Assembly: GCA_964454335.1 (NCBI GenBank)
Contig: CAYVVT010000003.1
Location: 239,514-303,513 of the forward strand
Length of the DNA stretch: 64,000 nucleotides
Reading direction: 5' to 3'
Origin: CAYVVT01 sp964454335
GTDB lineage: Bacteria > Fidelibacterota > UBA8477 > JABMPR01
Shown here: piece by piece, positions 44,699 through 54,800 of the stretch
Layout: the number at the start of each line of letters is the position of its first letter
Numbering within the stretch: the stretch's first letter is position 1
Translations under genes and position numbers: made by a program
The notes under the pieces: model-generated
What the model saw: the letters and a program-made list of their open reading frames with translations, nothing else
Told to the model about the DNA's origin: nothing
Databases searched by the model: none

Positions 44699-46125
44699 GG
44701 AACTCCCATTTCAAAAGAAAGGTGAATAAATGCGTTCTGCAGACGTCCGGCAGGATCCGCCGCGACATGCAGGGTAATGGGCCTTTGTTGGGTGATGAAT
44801 CTCATTCCTAAACCATACCCCTGGATCCCCGGCCAGCCTCCACAGCAATTGTACGCTCCAATGTCATAGAAAACAAAGATCCCGGAGGCAGAAGTACGTC
44901 CAATATGGAACTCGTTCTGCATGAATACAGTATTGACCGCACGGACCTCTTCCTCGAGATGCCCGCGTACCGAAAGTACGCCACCAAGCGGCAGTAAAGC
45001 GGAAGGATCGGTTGAGGCATCATAACCGCCCTGTAAGGTACCGGCCCCTCTGGAGATGAAGCTGATCCTGTTTCCTGGTGTGTACGAAAGTTCCACCCTC
45101 ATCGAAAGTTGCCTCAGTGACACCGGCGTGAGACTGATCTCCCGAAGATATCTTGATCTGAGTCCCAGACGGATGTCCTCTGCCGCTACCAGGTCCGCGT
45201 GTCGATATCCCAGACCCGCGATCCGGTGGATCTCATTCTTCCACTGCGGATTCGCCTCTCGTCCTGCAAAGGTCAGTTGACTCTCCGTGCGTTTCAGGAT
45301 CACATCTATCTCCTGATCCCATGATGCGGTCCAGTTTATTGCCGTTTCAAGGTTGAGTACCTGATACTCTCCGTTGACAACCTCGCGATCGAGGATGACA
45401 CCCAGGGCCAGCGGCCGATTCATCAACCAGGGCTCACGGTACCTGAACCTCAGGTATTCTGCATCGCTGCTGGTCCTTTTCCAGAATAGCTCCAGTCGGC
45501 GGCCTTTCTCGGTAAAGAAGGGGATCACCAGATTCACGTTCCCGATCCAGATGAGGGAATCTGTCTGCGAAGCACGATTGAAACCAACAGCACCTTCCAT
45601 GAGTAGTTCCGGCACCTTGGTGATGGAATAACTGAGGTGGTAGCTTCCCGATTCATCCAGGCTGGGTACTGGCATTCTTTGCAAGTGCCAACCCAGATCC
45701 TGCATACGTGCTTCGGCCCTGGCAAGGTCCGTACTCAACAATGACTCGGAACCCAGTGATATCTCTCTTTCCAGCCCCTTCTGCCAGCCCGGCGGGATAC
45801 CATTCAAGTGAATGTGCTTCACCTGGACAGGATCTCCCCTGTCCAGGAGCATCTTAAGCGCAGGTGTTGCAGCCGTGGTCTGTTCCAACCTGAGCTTTGC
45901 ATTCCAGTAACCGGCATCGATCTCAGCCCTGAGGATTGAATCCGCCAGGGATTCGATCCGGCTCAACCTTACCTGGTGCATGCTGGAATGGTCCCCATCA
46001 AGGACCGTTAATCGGATGTGCTGGGCGTGTATCGCCCCTGTGATGATCACACCCGCGACGATCAGGTATAAAGGATGTCTAGAAATTGGTCCTACCCTCC
46101 ACACGCAGGTACTGCTCAATGTCAT
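44683..46125 (-). CDS. Small Omp85/surface-antigen family outer membrane protein
   Basis: A 480-residue outer membrane protein. A signal-like span (LYLIVAGVIITGAIHAQ) is followed by ~150 residues with a POTRA-like part (VKHIHLNGIPPGWQKGLE), then a barrel whose LGGVLSVRGHLEEE matches the VRG[FY] motif of Omp85. The C-terminus (FIHLSFEMG) is followed by a short extension VPWIDR instead of ending in an aromatic residue. The start overlaps the upstream gene by 47 bp; an internal GTG at 46104 would shorten this. It resembles TamA/FhaC-type proteins more than BamA. Its client is unknown, possibly the neighbouring 1037-residue protein. Confidence 0.72.
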   Translation of the reverse strand: MTLSSTCVWRVGPISRHPLYLIVAGVIITGAIHAQHIRLTVLDGDHSSMHQVRLSRIESLADSILRAEIDAGYWNAKLRLEQTTAATPALKMLLDRGDPVQVKHIHLNGIPPGWQKGLEREISLGSESLLSTDLARAEARMQDLGWHLQRMPVPSLDESGSYHLSYSITKVPELLMEGAVGFNRASQTDSLIWIGNVNLVIPFFTEKGRRLELFWKRTSSDAEYLRFRYREPWLMNRPLALGVILDREVVNGEYQVLNLETAINWTASWDQEIDVILKRTESQLTFAGREANPQWKNEIHRIAGLGYRHADLVAAEDIRLGLRSRYLREISLTPVSLRQLSMRVELSYTPGNRISFISRGAGTLQGGYDASTDPSALLPLGGVLSVRGHLEEEVRAVNTVFMQNEFHIGRTSASGIFVFYDIGAYNCCGGWPGIQGYGLGMRFITQQRPITLHVAADPAGRLQNAFIHLSFEMGVPWIDR

Positions 46126-49100
46126 TCGCGCCGCGCTTCTTCAAGCCCAGGTTCATGGACAGTTGAAACACCTGGGAGAAGACATATCTGCCATTTACCC
46201 GATACTCCCAGTTCGTTCCGGGTTGCCCACCACTGAAAACCGAAAATGGGAGATCCGCCACACCTGCCTCGATGTAATTGATGCTGAATGATTGCTCGAT
46301 CCTGCCTCTGCTGCGTATGTGCCAGGCATCTCCCAGGAGACCTCCGAATTGGGTGTATTCTTCCATATTCTGTGCATCTGAAACGTGTTTATATGATAAC
46401 TCCAGCTCAAATGAGTGTGAGGTGCCCGGTGCGTATTGGTTGTTCAGTTCGAGTTTCCTGCTGTCCCAGGACTCCCTGGAGGCCTGATTATAATCCAGCT
46501 CGCGACGCCGGGACTCAAATGCCAGTCCCAGGACGGTTGAAAGCGATGGTGACCAGTTGACACGGGAATCAAGCCTGTGTCTGGAATTGTGGCTCAGTTC
46601 GCTCCCGAAACTATGCAACTGGTTCTCTGAGCGGCTGCTGCGTCCCTGATATTCAATTGAAGTAAAGCCTGTTGCTTTTCCCCGGTCCCAGAGCTGGGTG
46701 AAGCTGATGATGCTTTGAGCCTGCATGCGTTGCTGTGCATCCACCTGGTCCTTGTATCTACCATTGAGTGAAAGGAGTGTCCGGTAATGATCTGTATCAT
46801 CACCTGCTCTGGATCGCGGGTAATTGAATTCCATGCGCAATGAGCCGTCCTGCGATCTGACCTGCTCATCCAGATCCGAGTAGATGCGCTGTCGGATAAA
46901 GCGTCCACCTGGAACAGGGAAATAATCCTGGATCACCGGATCATAGCTGAACTGGCCATAACCGGTGTCCACTTCAAAATAGTGATAATCGAATCTGGGC
47001 AAGCGTTCTTCACTCACCGCCAGCCTGCTCTTCAGCTTCAAGCGATCTTCCCAGTAGCTGCCTTTCAGATCCACGTCACCGAGATAATATTGCTTTGCAC
47101 CGCCATCCGCAGACTTCACGGTGCGTTCATTGAAGGCCAGTTCTGCATCCGTGTTCAGGACCTCGATCCATTCCAGTTTCAGTCCCAGATCACGTCGTGC
47201 CTCCTCCCAGAGATCCCAATTCCTCCGGTCCCAGAGAGAACCGCCCAGGTCCTCTTGAGAGAAATTCCAGCGGTCTCCATAATTCACATCGATGCGCAGA
47301 TCCTCCAATGGTTTGAACCAGAGTGTGCTGCGGGTTGCCAGATGGGTATTTCCCAGAAAGAATGCGCTTTCGCGTCGACCCTCCTCCGAATCCAGACCCA
47401 CTGATAATCCGATTCGTGTGAGATCGACCCCCATGCTGGAATTGCTTTGCTGCCACCTGGAGCTGTTCGCCCTTTCAACCAACTGGTATCTCGTAGTGAA
47501 ATTGAGTGCCTTCTGTGTGGAATAGGTCAAACCCAGGTCCAGTTTGTCCCCAATCCTGGCATCGGTCCGTGTGAACTGTGAATAGGCGGCTCTGAACTCA
47601 GGCTTCCCTTCATTACCTATCGTTGCCGATAGATTATTGAATGTTTCAGCCTCATCCATCCGTGGATCGACGCCCCACTGGCGATAGGTGTGCAGCGGGA
47701 AACGCAGGTCATGACCCTGGAATTCCTCATCGAAGTTGAAGTGCTCAAGCTGCAGATCAAGGGGTCCCAGTTTGGAGCTGGCTGCCAACTCATACGCCAT
47801 GCGCTGCTGGTTCCCGTCACTGGCAGCATACTGATTCAGCATTTTCTGTGAAATGGCCAGATCCCAGTCCAGTTGGAGTCTATCACCACCGGCATACCCG
47901 CTGAAGCCGGTAACTGCATGTTCCTGTGGTGCGTGTAATAATTCGGCCGGAAGATATTCGCCATTCACAGCATCATACTCGAAATGGTATCCTGTTCCCG
48001 ATAATCGCTTGGTATATCTACCTCGTTCGAGTCCTACAAAATTAAAGACCGCTCTGTGCGTCCCTGCACCCTCACCTGTGAAAACAAGGATGCTGTCAAG
48101 ATCAAGGGTGTATGCCCCGGTACTATCCGCAATGATCGTGGTGATCCATAACTCACCTGTTCCTGCATCGAGATCCTTGAAAATATCCTCAAGCGCGTCC
48201 TGTTCGATACCACCGATGGGATTGGCGCCATCATCCCTGACCTGCTGCCAGCTCAGTTGCATTGAGAGGGGTAAGCCCATTTCAGGTGCAAAGCTCACAG
48301 CGCTGCTGAAAACCTGCTTCCCAAATGCATAATTGGACAGGTAGATATCGGGGACGTATTCATAGCGCACCGTGATCTGAGTGGATGACGAGATGATATT
48401 CCGCGAGGTGAATTCGAGTTCGGCGGCATTATAATCGATGATGTAATCATCTTCGCGCCCACGCTGTAGCAAGCGACCGTCGAGACGGATCTCCTCGCTG
48501 CCGGCAATGATGATGATGAACTTTTCTCCGTTCCGGCCCTCTAGACGATAAGGTCCCTGCTTTCCATCCTCTCCGTATAATGAACGTTCCACGCCTATGC
48601 CGTAGGAGAAACCACCGCCGGCCTCGGCGGTGACAGAACCGATCTCGACCTGTGCCTTCAATCCTTCGATATGGCGGTTCAGGTAGCTGAGATGCCCCTG
48701 ACGCTCACGCAACTCGAGATCGCCGATCTGTAAACCGAAACTGGGACCATCCACACTGACGTGAACCCTGTCAAAATCATTGAGACGTCGCGTATTGCCC
48801 AGGGGCTGCAGCGGTGCATGTCTTTCAGCCAGAACCCCGGTGACCGCTATATCGTCACCGAGATCTCCTGTGATATTCAGGTTCATCGCGGACTGCAGGG
48901 ATAAAGCCGCATTGCTGGACACCTGGATACCACGGACGATACTGCCCCTGGCACGCAAACCCTCATTGGTCGGTCGTTCCCGAGCAGATCTGGTCAAAGA
49001 CTTTGATACGCTGCTGGAATCGGGATGATAGGGCTGAAATTGGTATGTGATCTCGCGGGGCAGGATCAGTGTATCACCTGCAGTGCTGACCTGGATACTA

Positions 49101-49192
49101 TCCGATCCAGCATGGTCTACGTCGGCAGCTGCAGCTCTGGAAGTGAACATGAGCATAATTGAAATCAGGTATATGGTTCTGGTCGGGCGCAT
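46079..49192 (-). CDS. Large predicted outer membrane beta-barrel protein
   Basis: A 1037-residue exported protein with signal peptide 1-~23 (ending RAAA). Residues 60-300 include an NITGDLGDDIAVTGVLAE block and GEKFIIIIAGSEEIRLDGRL with YIIDYNAAELEFTSRNI, motifs I recall in large hypothetical outer membrane proteins of FCB bacteria. From ~400 to the end are alternating amphipathic strands (for example LGLTYSTQKALNFTTRYQL) ending in Phe (GRTNF), a barrel signature. Function is unknown; it might be a translocator or a surface scaffold. It is first in a run with an Omp85 protein, RNase R and DUF4837. Confidence 0.7.
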   Translation of the reverse strand: MRPTRTIYLISIMLMFTSRAAAADVDHAGSDSIQVSTAGDTLILPREITYQFQPYHPDSSSVSKSLTRSARERPTNEGLRARGSIVRGIQVSSNAALSLQSAMNLNITGDLGDDIAVTGVLAERHAPLQPLGNTRRLNDFDRVHVSVDGPSFGLQIGDLELRERQGHLSYLNRHIEGLKAQVEIGSVTAEAGGGFSYGIGVERSLYGEDGKQGPYRLEGRNGEKFIIIIAGSEEIRLDGRLLQRGREDDYIIDYNAAELEFTSRNIISSSTQITVRYEYVPDIYLSNYAFGKQVFSSAVSFAPEMGLPLSMQLSWQQVRDDGANPIGGIEQDALEDIFKDLDAGTGELWITTIIADSTGAYTLDLDSILVFTGEGAGTHRAVFNFVGLERGRYTKRLSGTGYHFEYDAVNGEYLPAELLHAPQEHAVTGFSGYAGGDRLQLDWDLAISQKMLNQYAASDGNQQRMAYELAASSKLGPLDLQLEHFNFDEEFQGHDLRFPLHTYRQWGVDPRMDEAETFNNLSATIGNEGKPEFRAAYSQFTRTDARIGDKLDLGLTYSTQKALNFTTRYQLVERANSSRWQQSNSSMGVDLTRIGLSVGLDSEEGRRESAFFLGNTHLATRSTLWFKPLEDLRIDVNYGDRWNFSQEDLGGSLWDRRNWDLWEEARRDLGLKLEWIEVLNTDAELAFNERTVKSADGGAKQYYLGDVDLKGSYWEDRLKLKSRLAVSEERLPRFDYHYFEVDTGYGQFSYDPVIQDYFPVPGGRFIRQRIYSDLDEQVRSQDGSLRMEFNYPRSRAGDDTDHYRTLLSLNGRYKDQVDAQQRMQAQSIISFTQLWDRGKATGFTSIEYQGRSSRSENQLHSFGSELSHNSRHRLDSRVNWSPSLSTVLGLAFESRRRELDYNQASRESWDSRKLELNNQYAPGTSHSFELELSYKHVSDAQNMEEYTQFGGLLGDAWHIRSRGRIEQSFSINYIEAGVADLPFSVFSGGQPGTNWEYRVNGRYVFSQVFQLSMNLGLKKRGANDIEQYLRVEGRTNF

Positions 49193-49286
49193 GATTAACT
49201 ATTGAATATCAACACTTTATACGTACAACACCACCACTTGTTCTCCCACCGATCCTTTTAGCTGATTATGCCCGGGCCAGGAAGTT

Positions 49287-49985
49287 TCAATAGGCTTGGA
49301 TAAGGATGATCATATTGAAGAGGACATGACTGTATACGGCAATGCCATACCCTCTGAATACATAGATCAATCCCAGCAGAATACCCCCGGCGATGCGTTG
49401 CACGAACACTGCCAGTTGGTATTCCTCCATGAAGAGGTGAAACGAGGCAAATATCGCTGCGGCGAGAACCAGAGCGATCAACTGGGAGAAACGTATGTTG
49501 ATCCCGAATGCCCGATGGAAGATCACGGCAAATGCCGGGATAAGGGCGGCTCTGAAAACCAGTTCTTCGTAGATGCCGGCTCCCAGCGCCAGATTGAATT
49601 GGGCGATACCCTCCACCAGCGTGTTCATTTGCAATGGCAGTGCCGCAACCAGTGACATGACCAGAAAGAGACCGACCCCCCAGACCAGGCTCTCGCCCAG
49701 CATGTACAGAAGATAGATCGATCTGAATTCCGGGATGCTCTCTCTCCGGAACCCGATAACCATGACAATGCCGAAGAGTGTCAGCAGAATGATGGTCAAT
49801 GCCAACGGATTGTTCAGTTGCAGCAGGGTGAGCAGATTCTTAAGAAGAAGATCGCCGGTATTGCGTACCTCGTAAATGCTGTTCCGGAATAGTAGATGGA
49901 TCCCGATCTCGTATATCACCAGGATGGGGGCGGTGAGAAAGATACTGTAGTGGAAACTGCGGCTGGCCCGTAGATAGGAATTCAA
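49287..49985 (-). CDS. CPBP family intramembrane metalloprotease
   Basis: A 232-residue membrane protein with about seven or eight spans. It has the CPBP (Abi/CAAX protease) motifs: EELVFR at 140-145, His183 in FASFHLF and His220 in YSHVLFN, the presumed zinc or activation residues. Related enzymes cut prenylated or membrane substrates; the target here is unknown. The start appears to be TTG at 49985, with AAGG five bases upstream and no ATG that preserves the first span. It lies 7 bp after lepA. Confidence 0.85.
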   Translation of the reverse strand: MNSYLRASRSFHYSIFLTAPILVIYEIGIHLLFRNSIYEVRNTGDLLLKNLLTLLQLNNPLALTIILLTLFGIVMVIGFRRESIPEFRSIYLLYMLGESLVWGVGLFLVMSLVAALPLQMNTLVEGIAQFNLALGAGIYEELVFRAALIPAFAVIFHRAFGINIRFSQLIALVLAAAIFASFHLFMEEYQLAVFVQRIAGGILLGLIYVFRGYGIAVYSHVLFNMIILIQAY

Positions 49986-49992
49986 TTTTGCC

Positions 49993-51792
49993 TTACTCGT
50001 TCAGTTTCAGCACGGCCAGGAAGGCTTCCTGCGGCACCTCCACCCGGCCCACCTGTTTCATGCGCTTCTTCCCTTCCTTCTGCTTCTCCAACAGTTTCCG
50101 TTTACGAGTGATATCGCCGCCATAGCATTTGGCTGTGACATTCTTGCGCAATGCTTTCACAGTTTCCCGGGTAATGATCTTCTGTCCTACCGAACCCTGG
50201 ATGGGTACGTCGAATAATTGTCGCGGGATCAGTTCCTTCAATTTCCCACACAGCTTCCTTGCCTGTTCATAGGCCTTGTCGCGGTGTACGATCTGCGAAA
50301 GGGCATCCACCCTCTCACTGGCAATGAGAATGTCCAGTTTCACCAGGTCACCGGGACGGAATGCGATAGGTTCATAATCGAAGGACGCATAACCCCGAGA
50401 AGTCGATTTGAGTTGGTCGTAGAAATCAAAGATGATCTCGGAAAGCGGCAGCTCGAAATAAAGCTGGACCTTGGTCTCATCCAGGTAATGGGTTGACTTG
50501 TGGACGCCCCGCTTGTCCATCACCAGGCGCATGATATTTCCGATGTACTCCGGTGGTGTGAGGATCTCGGCGTGGACATAGGGTTCATGGATGCTGTCGA
50601 TATCCCCGGGTTCAGGTAGATCGCTTGGCTTATCTACCGACAGGATCTCGCCATCCTTCTGATTGACCTGGAACTCTACGTTTGGTTGGGTGGTGATAAG
50701 ATCGATGGAGAATTCACGTTCCAGACGTTCCTGAACAATCTCCATATGCAGGAGTCCCAGATAGCCAACCCTGAACCCGAATCCAAGTGCGGAAGAGGAC
50801 TCCGGTTCCCAATGCAGAGCTGCGTCATTGAGATTTAATTTCTCCAGGGACATTCTCAGATTCTCATAATCATCGGAAATGATCGGATAGACACCAGAAT
50901 ACACCATGGGTTTCACTTCGCGATAACCGGGTAATGCCTCTGACGCTCCACCCCTTAGTGTCGTGATGGTATCGCCGACCTTCACATCCGCGATATCCTT
51001 TATGTTTGCTATGATGTAGCCAACATCGCCGGCGGACAGCTTGTTGTCCTTCACGCGCCCGAGACGGAAATGGCCCAGTTCAGCAACTTCATGGTCATCC
51101 TTGCTGGCCATGAAACGAATCTGCTCACGGTTATCGAGTGTGCCTTCTATGACGCGAACATAAGCGATGGCGCCACGGTAGCTGTCATATGTGCTGTCAA
51201 ACACCAGTGCCCTTAACTCGGTGTCGATCTTACCTTCCGGTGGTGGAATACGGTCGATAACCTGTTGAAGGACCTCACCAATGCCCAGGTTGCTTTTTGC
51301 AGAGGCCAGTATGATCTCTTCTTCATCACAGCCCAGGAGGTCCATGATCTGTGACTTGACCTGATCCACCTGTGCGGCCTGGAGATCGATCTTGTTGATC
51401 ACCGGTATGATCTCAAGCCCACCCTCTACCGCCAGCATGGCATTACTCACCGTCTGCGCTTCCACACCCTGGGCGGCATCCACCAGCAGCAATGCCCCTT
51501 CACAGGCGGCCAGACTCCGGGATACTTCATAACTGAAATCCACATGGCCAGGTGTGTCAATGAGGTTCAGGGTGAAGATCTCACCATCCTCAGCCTGATA
51601 CTGCATCTGTATTGGATGCGATTTGATCGTGATCCCCCGTTCACGTTCCAGATCCATGTCATCCAGCACCTGGCTTTTCATCTCTTTCTCAGTGATGGTA
51701 TGCGTGAATTCCAGCAAGCGGTCGGCCAGGGTGGATTTTCCATGATCGATGTGTGCAATAATGCAGAAATTTCTGATGTTGGACTGCGTCAT
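49993..51792 (-). CDS. lepA: Elongation factor 4 (LepA)
   Basis: A 599-residue translational GTPase. G1 AHIDHGKST at 13-21, DTPGHVDFSYEVSRSLAACE for G3 and NKIDLQAA for G4 are intact, and the LepA-specific C-terminal domain is present (LIPRQLFDVPIQGSVGQKII, KCYGGDITRKRKLLEKQKEG). It back-translocates or rescues ribosomes under stress. I use the ATG at 51792, which gives the usual SNIRNFCIIAHIDHG start; a GTG at 51813 would add seven unconserved residues. It heads a two-gene unit with the CPBP protease. Confidence 0.97.
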   Translation of the reverse strand: MTQSNIRNFCIIAHIDHGKSTLADRLLEFTHTITEKEMKSQVLDDMDLERERGITIKSHPIQMQYQAEDGEIFTLNLIDTPGHVDFSYEVSRSLAACEGALLLVDAAQGVEAQTVSNAMLAVEGGLEIIPVINKIDLQAAQVDQVKSQIMDLLGCDEEEIILASAKSNLGIGEVLQQVIDRIPPPEGKIDTELRALVFDSTYDSYRGAIAYVRVIEGTLDNREQIRFMASKDDHEVAELGHFRLGRVKDNKLSAGDVGYIIANIKDIADVKVGDTITTLRGGASEALPGYREVKPMVYSGVYPIISDDYENLRMSLEKLNLNDAALHWEPESSSALGFGFRVGYLGLLHMEIVQERLEREFSIDLITTQPNVEFQVNQKDGEILSVDKPSDLPEPGDIDSIHEPYVHAEILTPPEYIGNIMRLVMDKRGVHKSTHYLDETKVQLYFELPLSEIIFDFYDQLKSTSRGYASFDYEPIAFRPGDLVKLDILIASERVDALSQIVHRDKAYEQARKLCGKLKELIPRQLFDVPIQGSVGQKIITRETVKALRKNVTAKCYGGDITRKRKLLEKQKEGKKRMKQVGRVEVPQEAFLAVLKLNE

Positions 51793-51886
51793 CGGCGCCA
51801 ATATACACAGCACTTCCCATGATCAAACATGGAAGCGGTCTACGTCCTCCCCATAGTGTTATCCAGGTAAATAAATGCGGTGTATT

Positions 51887-54800
51887 TCAGATCTTGAGAT
51901 AGAAGATATTGCCACGGGGCTCGTTGACCTCCACCCCGACTTCAGCTTCGTGCGCGTCCGCGATACGCTTGACGATGGCGAGCCCCAGCCCCTGCCCCTT
52001 TTTCACACCGGTACTCAACTGCACCTTGCGTTCAAATATCAGTTGCTGTTTATCCGGTGGGATGGTGGGTCCGTAATCGATCACCTGCAGTACCTGCCGA
52101 TCTTCCTGCTTCAGGATCCTGATGAGGATCTTCTTACCATCACTGGAGTACTTGATGGCGTTAGAGATATAATTCTTGATGATCTCCGAGATGATCGGAT
52201 TCGCCTGGATAAGAGCCTGTTCGGGACAGTCGAGTTCTATGCTCATCTCGTTGGTTTCCAGTTGTGAGCTGAACTCCGCAGCTGTCTCCCGCGCCATGGC
52301 CACAAGGTCCAGCTCTTCTCTGGTAATAGATTCTCCCAGGGTCAACTTTGAGAGCACCGATGCATTCTCTATGACCTTCAGCAGACTTTCGCTGCTGCCT
52401 TTCAGCACCTCAACCAGTTCCTGTTCCTCGATCTCGTATTCCATCAACTCCACGATCCCGCTGATGACACTTGCAGGATTGCGCAGGTCGTGGGTGATCA
52501 CGTCAAGCAGGAGTTCTTTCATCCCATTGGCTTCGCCCAGTTCCGTTGCCAGCAAACGGTGTTCCTTCTCGGATTCAGCGATCTCGCGTTCGGTGCGCTT
52601 TCTATTCAGTGTCTGTGCGATCTGTACTGCTGCAGTTTCCAGCAGGCGGACATCTTCTTCCATGAATTGACTTTCTTCGCCAAAATTCTGCAGGACCATG
52701 CAGCCAATGACATCCTGTTCGATCGTGAGGGGAATGCCCAGCCAGTTAGAGGGGATATCACCTACGAGTGTGATCTCGCCTTTCTCCATCAATTTTTTGA
52801 TGTCCCCGGGCTCCAAATTCACTGTCCTACCTATCGATATGGTCCTGGCTGTAAGCGAATGTGTTGGATCGAATCCTATCTGAGCAGGCATTTCCACAAC
52901 CTCATCGTCACGTACGAAGGGGAAGCGGATACTGGTATCTTCCCTTTCATAAAGCGCGATCATGAAGCTGTTCGCTTCCACCACCGTCCTGAGCTGTTCG
53001 TAGATATTCTCGTAGAGCTCATCCATGCTCTCCACAACCAGGGCAGCATCGGTGATATTGAACAGAGCGTTCCTGAGCTTGTTTCCTCGTTCCGTGGATT
53101 TCTCAGCTTCCTTGCGTTGACTGATATCACGGATCATACCCAGGATCTGATCGCCTTCGTCAGTGGAAATGAGGGTTGCTGCGATTTCGATGTAGATCTC
53201 ATCCCCGTTTTTCCGCTGGCCTTTCCCTTCGAATACGCGTTCTGACTCCCGCATTTCATGATCGCTAAAGAAACCTCCTATCGCCATCGTGAAGGTCTCC
53301 AAATGTCTTGCCGGAGTGAGTACTTCAAGTGCATTCTGGCCAAGGATCTCTTCACGTGTATAGCCAAATATGCGTACGGCCGCCTCGTTCCAGAAGGTGA
53401 TCGTCCCATCCCCTTTGATCAGCACGATGGCGTCCAGGGATGCGCCGGAGATCTTGCGGAAGCGCTCCTCACTGATACGCAGGATCTCATCAGCAAGTTT
53501 ACGTTGGGTGATATCCTCTTTTACTGCTAAATAGTGAGTGATAGTTCCACCCTCACTGGTGATGGGCGAGATAGAGGCTGATTCCCAAAAGATCTCTCCT
53601 GACTTCTTCCGGTTCTGGAGCTCTCCAGTCCACTCCTGCCCATTCGAGATCGTTTTCCAGAGTTCTCTGTAGTAATCCTTCGATTGCGATCCTGATTTGA
53701 GAATGCGCGGATTCTTACCCAGGACCTCCTCAACTTCATAGCCTGTGGTTGCGGTGAACTTTGGATTGACGTACTCAATATTGCCATCAGTATCGGTTAT
53801 TATGACGCTGGCCGGACTCTGCTCAACAGCACGGCTCAACTGTATGAGCCTGGCGTTCACAGCCTTGCTTTCCGTGATGTCCTCGATATGGGAGATGGTG
53901 GTGACTTCCCCTGAAGCGCTCTCCATGATGGCCCCACTCACCCGGATGATCTTCTCATCGCCTGATTTTGCCCGGACTGTCAATTCATAGTGAGATTCCG
54001 CAGGTTTACCTGCTCTGCGAGCTTTATAATTTTCAACTGCTTGTTCCAGTCCCGAGATTATAAATTCAGTGAAGGGTTTACCCAGGAGCTCATCTCTTAT
54101 AAAGCCCGTTATGTCCAGGACCCGCTGATTTACATATTCGATGGTGAAATCCTCGCCCATCAGCGCAATACCGGTAGGTGCATTGTCCATCACGGCGCGG
54201 ATCTGCCGCTCCGAAGCCGCCAGCTGTTCCTTCGCTGCCTGGCGTTTCTTCAACAATTCATTGCGATACAACTCTTGGGACATGTCATTGGCCACATCCT
54301 GGAGAATGACCTGTTCCGATTCATCGAGATCAACCTTCTCTTTGAGAACGATCCCCAGAAATCCAGAGAGCTGTTCATCTATCTGAAAGGGAAAACGGTA
54401 GGCGCTTAGACCGGTGAGGGCACCCAGGACATTGTCACTGTGGATCTCCTTCGATTCCTGGCTTTCGCTATCCCAATGGAATTTCTTCTGATACTTGGAT
54501 AATTGTTTCTCGGCGATACCAGAATGATGGATCTCACGAATACTGGCATCCGCATTCATGACCACGATCCAGCAGGCTGAGAATCCGTTTGCCGCGGTGA
54601 GCTCACTCGGAATTGCCTCCAGAAGTTCACGGGAATCCGGCCTGGTGACAATGGTGCGGCTGATGCGGTCCTTCATCTCCAGTAGCGCGTTCATTTGCGC
54701 TACCTGCTTATCCCTGGCTCCACGGCGCAATGCGAGTTGAATCGTGGTCTTGATATCCCTGTCGCTGTACGGTTTCTGGATAAAACCATATGGACTGGTC

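Noticed and set aside
52490..53245. A 251-codon frame antisense to the histidine kinase.
   Set aside because: It is inside intact GAF and kinase domain coding sequence and has no family match.
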